In this document: positions 18,602-26,830 of the stretch, piece by piece | Layout: each line of letters opens with the position of its first letter | How positions within the stretch are numbered: the stretch's first letter is position 1 | Assembly: GCA_024224995.1 (NCBI GenBank) | Contig: JAAENB010000323.1 | Coordinates: 12,968-76,967, forward strand | Length of the DNA: 64,000 bases | Direction of reading: 5' to 3' | Origin: a bacterium | GTDB taxonomy: Bacteria; Spirochaetota; UBA4802; UBA5550 | Position numbers and translations under genes: made by a program | Notes under the pieces: generated by a model | Database searches by the model: none | Seen by the model: the letters and a program-made list of their open reading frames with translations, nothing else | What the model was told of the DNA's origin: nothing

Positions 18602-20164
18602 TTAAGAAAGCAGACAGGTTAATTCTTCAAAATTAACCTTCGAATTATGCCGTGGATCCGTAGGGATTTTTTTGAGTATTACGAATTCATCCGGCTTTAG
18701 TTCTGCTAGTTCTTCTTTTGCTTTTGACAATATTTTTTCTTTGTCAATACTTTCATCCGCTGGTTCAATAGCAGCGTATATCTTGTTGTTGTGCTCTATA
18801 ACAGCAGCGAATGCAACTCCTTCGATCTCTTTAAGCTGCTGTTCAAAGGGGATTGGATATAGATCTCCTCCGCGAGAAAGAAATCTTTTTGCTATCCGTC
18901 CGTGAATGTAGATATTTCCCTTTGAATCAAGGAGACCTGCATCCCCTGTCCGGTGCCATACCTTGTTTTTGTCTATGATTTTGTTTGCCTTAAAGAGATC
19001 GGGATCACCAAGGTATTCTTTTAATACATGGGGCCCGCAAACGATTATTTCACCTACTTCATTCTTTTTGGCAAGGTACGTGCTTAGTTTTTCATTTTTT
19101 TCAATGCTCACTGCATCGGACGTTGGTTTCAGGATCTTTACTTCTATATCATCAACCTTTTTCCCCACTGCCAGTCCAAGAGCGGGATTTGAATTTATAA
19201 AGTCTTCTGCCGATATTCCACTGATTGGTTCCGCTTCCGTGCACCCGTAAACAATTTCATTTTTTGAATCCGGGAATGCTGCCATCAATTTTTTTGCTAA
19301 TGGTTTGAAAACCGGGGCTCCACCCGTAATAAGAGATTTAAATGGAAGTGTTTCTCCTCTTGAGAGAAGGTAATCGGCGATTTTTTCATAAAAGGCCGGT
19401 GAGCCCAGCGTTGTAGTAATGCCGCAGTCTTTCACCTGTTTCACAATCATAGCCGGATCGAAAGCTGTGGGCTTTGCCGGGTCAAAGAATGGCAGGACGC
19501 TGGTCATCCCCACCGCGAGATTGCTGAATACAAAAATGGGAAGCGCCGTAAGATCAACATCCGATTCCTTTTGATTCAGGTGACTGGAAAGAACAACATA
19601 CTGCTGCCAGAGAAACCCCTGAGTCCGTTTAACTCCTTTGGGCAAACCGGTTGTTCCTGTTGTTAACGTAACAAGTCCCTCATCTTCCGGGTTTATTTTT
19701 TCCGGAACAAGATCAGGAGTTTTTGTGTTATTCAAAGACGCGATTTTAGTATCAATAAGTTTAATTGGAATCTTTCGTATATCGGGATTTACACGCAGCA
19801 GGTGAGCTTTGAGAGCGCCAATAAATCCTTTCGGATTAACAACCTGGCACGCTTTACTGAGGCGATCCCGGTCGGCCCAGGCATCGACAAAAACAGCCAC
19901 CGCACCAATGTACAGTATGGCAAGCACAATGACATAAAGAGAATATGACATGGGGACAAAAACAATGATCCTGTCTCCTTTATTGAACCCGGCTTTTTTA
20001 AGGTTTGCCGCAGTCGCGATAACATCATCAACAATTTGTTTATATGTTATTTTTACATACTCGGGTTTTTTAAACGTTCCCTTCTTGTGATCGATGAGCG
20101 CGATCTTTTCGGGATTTTTTTTGGCATTTTCAAGCAGCTTGAAAATGATATTATTACCTTGCAT
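18602..20164 (-). CDS. AMP-forming acyl-CoA synthetase / acyl-adenylate ligase
   Basis: This 520-residue member of the ANL superfamily is of normal length. Motifs are the phosphate-binding loop TLTTGTTGLPKGVKRT (about 163-178), YGCTEAEPISG (adenine/acyl region), HRTGDAG (ribose contact) and the C-terminal DPRHNSKVNFEEL, whose lysine matches the catalytic A10 position. The family activates a carboxylate as acyl-AMP, then usually transfers it to CoA. The YGxTEAxP wording is reminiscent of OleC-type enzymes, but I would not assign the substrate. The Shine-Dalgarno GGAGGGG supports ATG 20164. It lies between the UbiA-type and dikinase-like genes. Confidence 0.88.
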   Translation of the reverse strand: MQGNNIIFKLLENAKKNPEKIALIDHKKGTFKKPEYVKITYKQIVDDVIATAANLKKAGFNKGDRIIVFVPMSYSLYVIVLAILYIGAVAVFVDAWADRDRLSKACQVVNPKGFIGALKAHLLRVNPDIRKIPIKLIDTKIASLNNTKTPDLVPEKINPEDEGLVTLTTGTTGLPKGVKRTQGFLWQQYVVLSSHLNQKESDVDLTALPIFVFSNLAVGMTSVLPFFDPAKPTAFDPAMIVKQVKDCGITTTLGSPAFYEKIADYLLSRGETLPFKSLITGGAPVFKPLAKKLMAAFPDSKNEIVYGCTEAEPISGISAEDFINSNPALGLAVGKKVDDIEVKILKPTSDAVSIEKNEKLSTYLAKKNEVGEIIVCGPHVLKEYLGDPDLFKANKIIDKNKVWHRTGDAGLLDSKGNIYIHGRIAKRFLSRGGDLYPIPFEQQLKEIEGVAFAAVIEHNNKIYAAIEPADESIDKEKILSKAKEELAELKPDEFVILKKIPTDPRHNSKVNFEELTCLLS

Positions 20165-20205
20165 TTATTAGCCCCTCCGGAGTGAATTTGAACGCAGTCA
20201 GTAGT

Positions 20206-20245
20206 ATGATAATAGAGATAGTTTGAAAACTATCTCTATTATCAT
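20206..20245. repeat. Long perfect inverted repeat (hairpin) between the UbiA-type and ligase genes
   Basis: The arms 20206-20224 and 20227-20245 are perfect 19-bp complements. A T run follows only on the plus strand (20249-20255), while the flanking genes are on the minus strand. On their transcript it would be a stable stem without a U tail, so a processing or stability element, or a weak terminator, is as likely as full termination. Confidence 0.7.
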
Positions 20246-20253
20246 ATGTTTTT

Positions 20254-21183
20254 TTAACCTGGATAATTACTAAAGAAAACTATTGAATTAACGAAAAGGC
20301 CGATTAAAAACAGGGTTCCGGCAGCTTCAACAATTTTTGAATTTTTCTTAACCGGCTTTTTAACAAAAAGAATACCGCTTGCTAAAAAGATAAGAAACAG
20401 GGCTCCCAGTACAATTGAATAGATGATGTTCGCGTCAAAAGAGCAATAAATATAGCACAATATCGCGGCACCCGTAAGAGCAATTACCTGGTTGATCGCC
20501 ACAGTGGTCGCAATACCCCATACTTTCGTATATGAGTCAGCGAGTTCATGTTCCTGTTCTTCGGACCAGGTCTTTCGCCCGATCTCGTAGGTTATTGTGG
20601 CACACATGATCCCAAGCGCGAAAAGGATGATCGTCTTGATATCATACGATTCAACTTGAAGAATGTTGTATCTAAAAGAAAGCCCATACAGTACGATAAT
20701 GGGAACAATGAGCTGGTGTGTTAAAAGGTAGAGACCCATATGCCTGTTTAAAAAATTCGGAACAAAGAATTCAACAAACATTAACAGGGACCAGGCAAGA
20801 ATAAGAACCCAGAGAATAGCCTGTGCTTTTCCGGCGTAAATACTAAGATTTACTTCTATTAAAAGTACCACAAAAAGAAGCTTCCTGAGATCGGCCAGGG
20901 TAATAATTCCTTTACTTAAAAGCCTTTCGGGATGGGCTACCTTATCATCTTCGTAGTCTTTGTGCTCGTCGAATACTCTTAAATGAAGTAAGGCGAGAAA
21001 AATAACAGCAAAACCGATGAGTGATTGTGAAACACTAAAAGGGCTCGTCCCCGAGAAAAGATTACCAAACATGTACGATGCGTAAAAAAGAGTACCCGCG
21101 TACAGCATTACACCGGGAATGGGAAATCGTTCTTTTGTGTATTCAAAATATTTTTTAAATCCTGATAGTTTTTGTTCTTCCAT
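20254..21183 (-). CDS. UbiA-family prenyltransferase
   Basis: This is a 309-residue protein with about eight hydrophobic helices. UbiA enzymes move a polyprenyl chain from its diphosphate to an acceptor inside the membrane. The first Asp-rich motif reads RVFDEHKDYEDDK, followed by AHPERLLSKG; the second conserved loop reads YEIGRKTWSEEQEHELADSY. Both sit at the usual loop positions. ATG 21183 has AAGGAG upstream. A TTG further upstream (21261) would place a terminator hairpin inside the gene and is rejected. In archaea a UbiA-family enzyme adds the second geranylgeranyl chain to glycerol phosphate. The CarS-like fusion and HMG-CoA reductases nearby make a lipid-ether role conceivable, but quinone or other acceptors cannot be excluded. 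Confidence 0.85.
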   Translation of the reverse strand: MEEQKLSGFKKYFEYTKERFPIPGVMLYAGTLFYASYMFGNLFSGTSPFSVSQSLIGFAVIFLALLHLRVFDEHKDYEDDKVAHPERLLSKGIITLADLRKLLFVVLLIEVNLSIYAGKAQAILWVLILAWSLLMFVEFFVPNFLNRHMGLYLLTHQLIVPIIVLYGLSFRYNILQVESYDIKTIILFALGIMCATITYEIGRKTWSEEQEHELADSYTKVWGIATTVAINQVIALTGAAILCYIYCSFDANIIYSIVLGALFLIFLASGILFVKKPVKKNSKIVEAAGTLFLIGLFVNSIVFFSNYPG

Positions 21184-21225
21184 GAGAAGTTTTCTCCTTA
21201 AAAATATAGCTAAAATATAACAGCC

Positions 21226-21250
21226 CAAAAAGAGCCAGGGGCTCTTTTTG
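21226..21250 (-). terminator. Intrinsic terminator after the GNAT-type gene
   Basis: CAAAAAGAGCC (21226-21236) and GGCTCTTTTTG (21240-21250) form an 11-bp stem with a 3-nt loop, and the 3' arm ends in T5. It lies between the GNAT stop (21294) and the UbiA-type start (21183), so transcription between the two genes is probably attenuated. Confidence 0.75.
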
Positions 21251-21293
21251 ATTAGTTGCAATGTTTATTCAATAGTACTGGTGATACGGGATT

Positions 21294-22400
21294 TTATATC
21301 TTAATCCTGTACATTTCGTACTCTTTTTCAGTAACAGGCTCACCCAAAACTTTTGGTGAGGCGTTCTCGGAGTGAATTAACGCTCCTATTATATACTCAT
21401 AGTTTCTTTGTTTCGCTGTTTGTGCGTGAAGGCAGGTTAAAGCGCCCTGAATTCCTTTTCCTCTGTATTCAGGAATTACTCCCACTGTTTTTATAATGAA
21501 TCCTTTGATTTTTTTTCTGTTCAGGAAAAACTTGAGTTTTCCGGCAAAGGACCGTATATTTGCTTTTTCCAGTATGGGTGAATAATCGAGTGATGAAAAA
21601 CAGAATCCAACGGGTTCTTTTTTACTGTTTAACGCGATTGTAAAGAATTCATCGTCTATTAAGTTAATTGAACCTTTGTATAAATTTGCAAATTCATCCC
21701 GATTGATGCTGGTATAGAATGCGTTATCATTAAAAGCTTGAATACTCAACTCGTAAATAGTCTCAATTTCTTTTTCTGCCTGCGATTTATCAAAACGTCT
21801 GAATGTTATTCCTTCTTCCGAAGCACGCTTGAAGGGTTTGTTGTTTTTTTCAAGAACCTGGTCGATATTCCGGCAAATAATGCTTTTATATCGAAAGGTG
21901 TCTGTAACGCCATACCTGGCGGCAAAAGAAGAATAGTATTCTTTGGCCGGAGCTTCAAGAAAGAATTTAAACAGCGAGTCTCCTTTTGAAGTGAACCGGT
22001 AGGGATACCATGTTGAGGTATACATGGGAAATAAAATACTTTTTTTATCTTTTAACAGTTCCTTCGCGAAATCGAGCATTGCCGAGAAAATATCATAATC
22101 TTCAATTACTTCAAAAAGCCCAACCTGCCCAAAAGGAACATTGTTTTCGTCGAGCAGCTGCTCATTAAAGCCAACGGCCATTCTTCCTACTGTTTCAGGA
22201 GCCTGTTTTTTATTCATGCGTTGAACTATGTAAAGATCCAACAGGTTAGTTGATTCAATAAGGCTTTTGGTTTTAGAGACGGAATTGTGAATGGTTGGTG
22301 AATTTCCGTAAATAAACAGGGGTAATTGCAGGAAATTATCAACATCATTTTTATTGTTTTTGTTTATTTTAATGACTTCCATTTTGGCCGCTGCGCTCAC
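21294..22400 (-). CDS. GNAT-family N-acetyl/acyltransferase-like protein
   Basis: This is a 368-residue protein. The C-terminal third (about 200-350) is a GNAT fold with the acyl-CoA pyrophosphate loop: VGVIPEYRGKGIQGAL has the expected R-x-x-G-x-G spacing. The N-terminal half may be a degenerate second GNAT module, as in long two-domain members. The donor is probably acetyl- or acyl-CoA; the acceptor is unknown. The start is uncertain: GTG 22400 or ATG 22382, neither with a strong Shine-Dalgarno. A good promoter lies just upstream (22464-22491). A terminator follows the gene, so its membership in the downstream lipid-type series is partial. Confidence 0.75.
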   Translation of the reverse strand: MSAAAKMEVIKINKNNKNDVDNFLQLPLFIYGNSPTIHNSVSKTKSLIESTNLLDLYIVQRMNKKQAPETVGRMAVGFNEQLLDENNVPFGQVGLFEVIEDYDIFSAMLDFAKELLKDKKSILFPMYTSTWYPYRFTSKGDSLFKFFLEAPAKEYYSSFAARYGVTDTFRYKSIICRNIDQVLEKNNKPFKRASEEGITFRRFDKSQAEKEIETIYELSIQAFNDNAFYTSINRDEFANLYKGSINLIDDEFFTIALNSKKEPVGFCFSSLDYSPILEKANIRSFAGKLKFFLNRKKIKGFIIKTVGVIPEYRGKGIQGALTCLHAQTAKQRNYEYIIGALIHSENASPKVLGEPVTEKEYEMYRIKI

Positions 22401-22463
22401 ATCTTGTTTTATTTGATTTTATTTAAACTAATAGAGAGTTTATATCGTAAAGCAATAAACTAC

Positions 22464-22491
22464 AGTATACTATAAAAATATAAACTTTCAA
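22464..22491 (-). promoter_or_regulatory. Predicted promoter of the GNAT/UbiA series
   Basis: On the minus strand, TTGAAA (22491-22486) is followed after 16 bp by TATACT (22469-22464), about 65 bp upstream of the GTG start. Confidence 0.55.
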
Positions 22492-22593
22492 GTAAAAAAA
22501 ATATTAAATTTTTTATACTAACAGTGAGTTGCAAAGAAAAAATAAACGGGTATTTTTGCAAGGAAAAAACTTATTTTTTGCAAAAGAAGTGCT

Positions 22594-22628
22594 AACCATA
22601 TAGACGGTTTAAAACCGTCTATATGGTT
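22594..22628. repeat. 35-bp palindrome in the divergent region
   Basis: The arms AACCATATAGACGGTTT (22594-22610) and its exact complement (22612-22628) flank one base. It is too symmetric and too far from any gene end to be an ordinary terminator. It lies 46 bp upstream of the MMPL gene's -35, so an operator or a cruciform-forming element is possible. Confidence 0.75.
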
Positions 22629-22673
22629 GCTTAATTAATTAAGGAGAAGTTTTAAAAAATGTAATAAAAAAGA

Positions 22674-22702
22674 TTGACATTCTTGTGAAAATTGAGTATC
22701 TT
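22674..22702 (+). promoter_or_regulatory. Predicted promoter of the MMPL/LolA-like pair
   Basis: TTGACA (22674-22679), 17 bp, then TATCTT (22697-22702). The transcript leader would be about 120 nt. Confidence 0.6.
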
Positions 22703-22827
22703 TATTTTTATCTATCATTCGTGTATTTCAATTAAATTAAAACTATAAAACTATTAGGAATCGTAAACACTGGTTGTGCTAAGACTTGCGTGTTTGGGTC
22801 TTTTTAATGTTGAGGGTGGGAACTGTT

Positions 22828-25173
22828 ATGAATACGTTTATTGAAAAAATTGCTGGTGTCCTGGTGGATAGAAAGTGGCTCCTTTTTATTCTCCTTTGTA
22901 TGATTACTGTTGGAGGGTCTGTTTTTCTTGTTTCATGGGATGATCCAATCTCTCCGAAAATAAAAATGGATAACTCTCTTGAGATCTGGTTCCTTGAAGA
23001 TGATCCGGCCAGGGTCAGTTATAATGAGTTTAAAGAGATCTATGGAAGTGATGAGGTTATATCCGCCTGGGTTCAGCCTAAAACTGACGGGGCCAAAAAA
23101 GACGTGCTGAATAAAGAATTTGTACAGCAGATCTATGACGCGTCAGTGACTATTGAAGAAAACCCTTTGATTAAACGGGTGCTTTCCATAACCAAAACCC
23201 CCTATATTGACGGTAAAAAAGGTGAACTGATTGTAGAAGACATGGTTAAAAAACGGCCCGATGATTCATATAAAGCCGAAGTTCTAAAAGAACGGATCAA
23301 GTCGAATCCCTTGTGGGAAAAACTCCTTTTTAATAAGGCCGGCACCGCAACCATGATAATTATAGAGCCGGAACGGGCCACTGATATGAATGACCTGGAC
23401 TCGAAACGGCCCGAAATCCTGAAATTCGTTAGAGACTCTCTGAAAGGGATTGATTTTAAGCTTGCCGGAATGGGAGTTGCCTATGATGAAATTAACAAGG
23501 TAGGGTTAAAAGACACCATGCTCTTTACCTCTATTGCGTTTACCCTGCTGCTTGTATTGCTCGCGATCTTTTTCAGAAGATTATCGATATATATAACGGC
23601 AATGGTTACCATGACAATTTGTATGTGGATTTTTATGGATATTTCCGGCCTCTTTAACCAGAACTTAAATGTCGTATACGGCATTCTTCCAACGGTTATT
23701 TCTATTTTATGCCTTGCCGATATTATTCATGTCTTTTCCCATTACGATAAAACCGCGCCGGGAGAAAATCGGCTTAAGAGAAATCTTTCTTTTGTTCTGA
23801 TTCCTTGTTTTTTAACAACAGTTACTACTGCTGCCGGTTTTTCCGCGCTCAGTTCAAGCCCAATGAAAATATTAAAAAGTTTTGGTATTTTCGCGGCAGT
23901 TGGAGTTTTTATAGCGTTTTTTGTTTCAATGATAATTAGCGCGCTTGTTCTTGGTGTCAAAGAAAAGAGAGACGCCGCAAAAGAGGCAAGCGGTAAAACA
24001 GTAAAGGCCAAAAAAGAAGGAAACGATATTTTTGATAAAATACTGTCAAAGATCAATACTTTTGTTCATAATCAATATAAGCTTATTGTTGGCGTTGGGG
24101 CAGTATTGATCGTGGTGGGGATCTTTGGCATCACCAGAGTAAATGTTGATACTCATAGTTTGAATTTTCTCCTGGACAGCAACCAGGTTAAGCAGGATTC
24201 GAAATTTATAGAAGGTGATTATGGCTATTATCTTCCCCTGGAAATACGGATCAAACCGAAAAATGATGACGGCGTAAAAGATCCTGATTTCTTAAGAAAA
24301 CTGGATGCCTTGCAAAAGGTTATAGATAAAAAGGAATCTTTTGAAGATTCAACTTCAATCGCGGAAGTAGTAAAACATCTAAACAGGGTCTTAACCGATA
24401 ACAAACAGGCTTCGTATGTTATTCCCCAAACCAGGAATGAAGTAGCCCAGGAACTCCTGCTCTATGATATGGATGAAGACAATGACCTTTCATTTTTTGT
24501 GGAAGAGGAATATGAGGAAGCCCGTTTTACTGTCCGTATTCCCATGGTAAGCAGTAAAACCATGAAAGGCTTAATCGCGGAAGCAGAGACGGAAATTAGA
24601 ACGATCTTCAAAGATGATGTTGATATTAAATTTGGAGGGTATGTTCCCCTGTATGTAAAGATGATGGAATATATTATCGAAAGCCAGATCAGCAGCTTTC
24701 TCATCGCGTTTGTGATAATTTTTGCTCTCATGGCCCTGTTATTCCGGTCCTACTCTGTTCTCCTCATAGGGATTGTGCCGAACCTGATGCCAATATTCAT
24801 GACTCTCGGGTTTATGGGCCTGACTGGAGTTAATCTTGATATAGCCACCGTAACAATTGCCGCCATAGCTATTGGTATATCGGTTGATGATACCATACAT
24901 TTTATCTTTATGTATAAGAAGAAAAAGGGTGAAGGATGTACAACAAGTGAAGCGGTGGAACACACAATAGGGACAACTGGTAAAGCAATAATTATCACCA
25001 GTATGCTTCTGATTTTTGGATATTCCGCACTGCTTTTCGCGAGTATCAAATCGGTTATCTTTTTTGGATTGCTTATCGCAGTAGCAATGATTTTCGCGGT
25101 AATCGCCGACCTGTTCCTGCTGCCGTCGCTGTTGCTGTTGTTTAGCAAAGATAAAGAGGTAGAACAGAAGTAA
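22828..25173 (+). CDS. MMPL/RND-family lipid-type transporter
   Basis: This 781-residue protein has the duplicated RND layout: one helix near residues 15-38, a large extracytoplasmic loop, a five-helix block (about 220-395), then a second helix, loop and helix block (about 425 to the end). The signature AIAIGISVDDTIHFIFMYKKK lies in the second helix block. MMPL proteins move lipids and hydrophobic compounds outward; HpnN, for example, moves hopanoids. I chose ATG 22828, preceded by GAGGGTGGG, over TTG 22786 and ATG 22807. The LolA-like gene 81 bp downstream is a frequent partner. The location next to a lipid-synthesis-like series suggests export of its product. Confidence 0.88.
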   Translation: MNTFIEKIAGVLVDRKWLLFILLCMITVGGSVFLVSWDDPISPKIKMDNSLEIWFLEDDPARVSYNEFKEIYGSDEVISAWVQPKTDGAKKDVLNKEFVQQIYDASVTIEENPLIKRVLSITKTPYIDGKKGELIVEDMVKKRPDDSYKAEVLKERIKSNPLWEKLLFNKAGTATMIIIEPERATDMNDLDSKRPEILKFVRDSLKGIDFKLAGMGVAYDEINKVGLKDTMLFTSIAFTLLLVLLAIFFRRLSIYITAMVTMTICMWIFMDISGLFNQNLNVVYGILPTVISILCLADIIHVFSHYDKTAPGENRLKRNLSFVLIPCFLTTVTTAAGFSALSSSPMKILKSFGIFAAVGVFIAFFVSMIISALVLGVKEKRDAAKEASGKTVKAKKEGNDIFDKILSKINTFVHNQYKLIVGVGAVLIVVGIFGITRVNVDTHSLNFLLDSNQVKQDSKFIEGDYGYYLPLEIRIKPKNDDGVKDPDFLRKLDALQKVIDKKESFEDSTSIAEVVKHLNRVLTDNKQASYVIPQTRNEVAQELLLYDMDEDNDLSFFVEEEYEEARFTVRIPMVSSKTMKGLIAEAETEIRTIFKDDVDIKFGGYVPLYVKMMEYIIESQISSFLIAFVIIFALMALLFRSYSVLLIGIVPNLMPIFMTLGFMGLTGVNLDIATVTIAAIAIGISVDDTIHFIFMYKKKKGEGCTTSEAVEHTIGTTGKAIIITSMLLIFGYSALLFASIKSVIFFGLLIAVAMIFAVIADLFLLPSLLLLFSKDKEVEQK

Positions 25174-25254
25174 GTTGTCACTGTTCCCTCGGCCTCTTTG
25201 CGGGGTATCCATAAAGAGGCTTCTTGTTTTGAATTTTATATACAGGAGAATTTT

Positions 25255-26046
25255 ATGAGTAATTATTCATATTCTTTTTTTAAATTATTAGTTAAACCTT
25301 TTATTGTGCTGGCCCTTTTCCTGGTAATTGCCTCCCCGGCATGGGCCGGACTTTCTGCAAATAAGATTGTGCAGAAATCCTATGATATTGAAGACGGTAG
25401 AGACGCAAAAGCCATAATGAAAATGAAGATAGTAAAAGCGCGGGGGAAGGTAAAAAAAAGGAATCTTTCTTTTTACCGGAAAGATTATGGCAGAAACAGC
25501 AGAACGCTTATTGTTTTCAGATCACCCGCTGATGTGAAGGGAACATCCTTCCTTACCTGGAATAACAGGAACAGAAGTAATGACCAGTGGCTCTATCTTC
25601 CGGCTTTAAACCGCGTAAAAAGAATTCCCCAGGGCGACAAATCAAAGAGCTTTATGGGAAGTGATTTTAGCTTTGAAGACCTTTCCAAGCGAAGTCTTAA
25701 TAAAGATACCTATAAAAAAATGCGGGAAGAGACGGTTGACGGAGCGGATTGTTATGTTATTCAAGCAACAGCAAAAGCCCGGAAAGAAAAGATCAAAAAA
25801 AGGATTTTCTGGATTAACAAAAGTAATTTCATTATTATTAAAGCCGAACAGTTCGATCGTTCGGGAAAACTGCTGAAAAGATTAACCACGAAGAAGATCA
25901 AAAAGGTGAATAATATCTGGACTATTCACTATAGTAAAATGGAAAACGTAAAGAAAAAGAAATATACGATATTGACATTGTCAAAGGTGAAGTATAATAC
26001 CCGGATCTCTGCGAGAAAGTTTAGCAAATCATCTATGAAAAGGTAA
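25255..26046 (+). CDS. LolA-like outer-membrane lipoprotein-sorting family protein
   Basis: This is a 263-residue protein with a signal peptide ending at about residue 32 (VIASPAWA). The mature part matches the LolA-like family found beside MMPL transporters: a KIVQKSYD opening, FYRKDYGRNSRTLIVFRSPADVKGTSFL, DQWLYLPALNRVKRIP and MGSDFSFEDL. It is probably a periplasmic carrier of a hydrophobic cargo handed over by the upstream transporter. It is strongly basic. The start is ATG 25255, with AGGAGA five bases upstream; an in-frame earlier start would extend it before the signal peptide and is rejected. Confidence 0.88.
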   Translation: MSNYSYSFFKLLVKPFIVLALFLVIASPAWAGLSANKIVQKSYDIEDGRDAKAIMKMKIVKARGKVKKRNLSFYRKDYGRNSRTLIVFRSPADVKGTSFLTWNNRNRSNDQWLYLPALNRVKRIPQGDKSKSFMGSDFSFEDLSKRSLNKDTYKKMREETVDGADCYVIQATAKARKEKIKKRIFWINKSNFIIIKAEQFDRSGKLLKRLTTKKIKKVNNIWTIHYSKMENVKKKKYTILTLSKVKYNTRISARKFSKSSMKR

Positions 26047-26074
26047 TGAAAACTATTAGAAAGAAGGGTGTGTT

Positions 26075-26464
26075 TTAAAATTCGGGATAAAAGACCCGGG
26101 TATCTTTTTCCTGGGAGATAATGCCGGATTTATCATATTCTTTTTCAAACTTTTTTCTTGTGGTGATTTTTATAAATTTGTTTAACCGCGCTCTGCTGAA
26201 TAGCTTTGCCATAGGATCTTGCAGATCGTAGAGAACCAGGTTAATTTGTTTCTCTACGGTTATTTTTAAAAATCTCACAAGAGCGCCAATGGCAGTTGAA
26301 TCAAAATATTCCAGCTCAAGACAATCTATTGCGATGGTTTCGGGCTTTTTTCCGGCCAGTTCATTCCATGTATTTTCTACATATTTAATAGTTTGAATAT
26401 CACATACACCGTTCATATGTATAATGATGACACCATCTTTTTTTTCTGTAGTTAACCGAATCAT
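26075..26464 (-). CDS. STAS-domain protein (anti-sigma factor antagonist-like)
   Basis: This is a 129-residue, one-domain protein. The core reads IAIDCLELEYFDSTAIGALVRF, with the serine/threonine of DST at the phosphorylation site used by SpoIIAA/RsbV-type antagonists. It could be the partner of the HATPase at 1631-2110, though they are 24 kb apart and no sigma factor or PP2C phosphatase is in the window. It converges with the LolA-like gene. GGGAGC precedes the ATG. Confidence 0.8.
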   Translation of the reverse strand: MIRLTTEKKDGVIIIHMNGVCDIQTIKYVENTWNELAGKKPETIAIDCLELEYFDSTAIGALVRFLKITVEKQINLVLYDLQDPMAKLFSRARLNKFIKITTRKKFEKEYDKSGIISQEKDTRVFYPEF

Positions 26465-26830
26465 TACAAAACAGCTCCCGTGAGTTCAAACTCATTTATA
26501 TCGTATAAGACATAACGCGATTGCTGCTCATATTTTAGCATTGCCTTATTTTGTAAAGAATTTAAAATAAAAAAATGCTCAAAACCGGGGCGGGGCGCTA
26601 ACGCGCCGCGAAGAAGAAGAGGAGGTTGAGGGGAGAAGCCCCCTCAACCCCCTCTTCTTCTTCGCGCAGCGTTAGCTGCGTCTTTTCGTAGTGAACTCAC
26701 AAGGAAACTCACCGGTTTTCTTATGAAGATTCTGATTCTGCGGGTTTTGAAATGAAGAAAGCCGCAACTATATAGAGTAAATAAGCAGCTGTTTTTATTT
26801 TGGAATTCATGTTTATTTGTCTGCCGAATA
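26465..26830. other. 366-bp intergenic region with a large hairpin
   Basis: Both flanking genes are on the minus strand. The main content is the GC-rich hairpin at 26597-26676; the rest is AT-rich with no supported open frame. No clear -35/-10 pair was found for the STAS gene, only TATAAA-like sequences near 26500. Confidence 0.6.
26597..26676. repeat. 80-nt nearly perfect GC-rich hairpin
   Basis: The ends GCTAACGC (26597-26604) and GCGTTAGC (26669-26676) are complementary, and the inside pairs almost fully: CGCGAAGAAGAAGAGG with CCTCTTCTTCTTCGCG, then GGTTGAGGG with CCCTCAACC, around a loop near 26632-26638. The right end contains a smaller nested palindrome, CGCAGCGTTAGCTGCG (26665-26680). 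It resembles a MITE/REP-type repeat more than a terminator, because no T run follows. Confidence 0.75.

Larger units (their letters stand above)
22401..22827. other. 427-bp divergent intergenic region
   Basis: It separates the leftward GNAT/UbiA series from the rightward MMPL/LolA-like pair. It is AT-rich, with a minus-strand promoter (22464-22491), a 35-bp palindrome (22594-22628) and a plus-strand promoter (22674-22702). I see no gene in it. Confidence 0.7.

Noticed and set aside
22641..22666. Start-stop minimal frame (ATG TAA) after AAGGAG
   Set aside because: The spacing from the ribosome-site-like sequence is too long, and it lies upstream of the likely promoter of the MMPL gene, so it would not be on that transcript.
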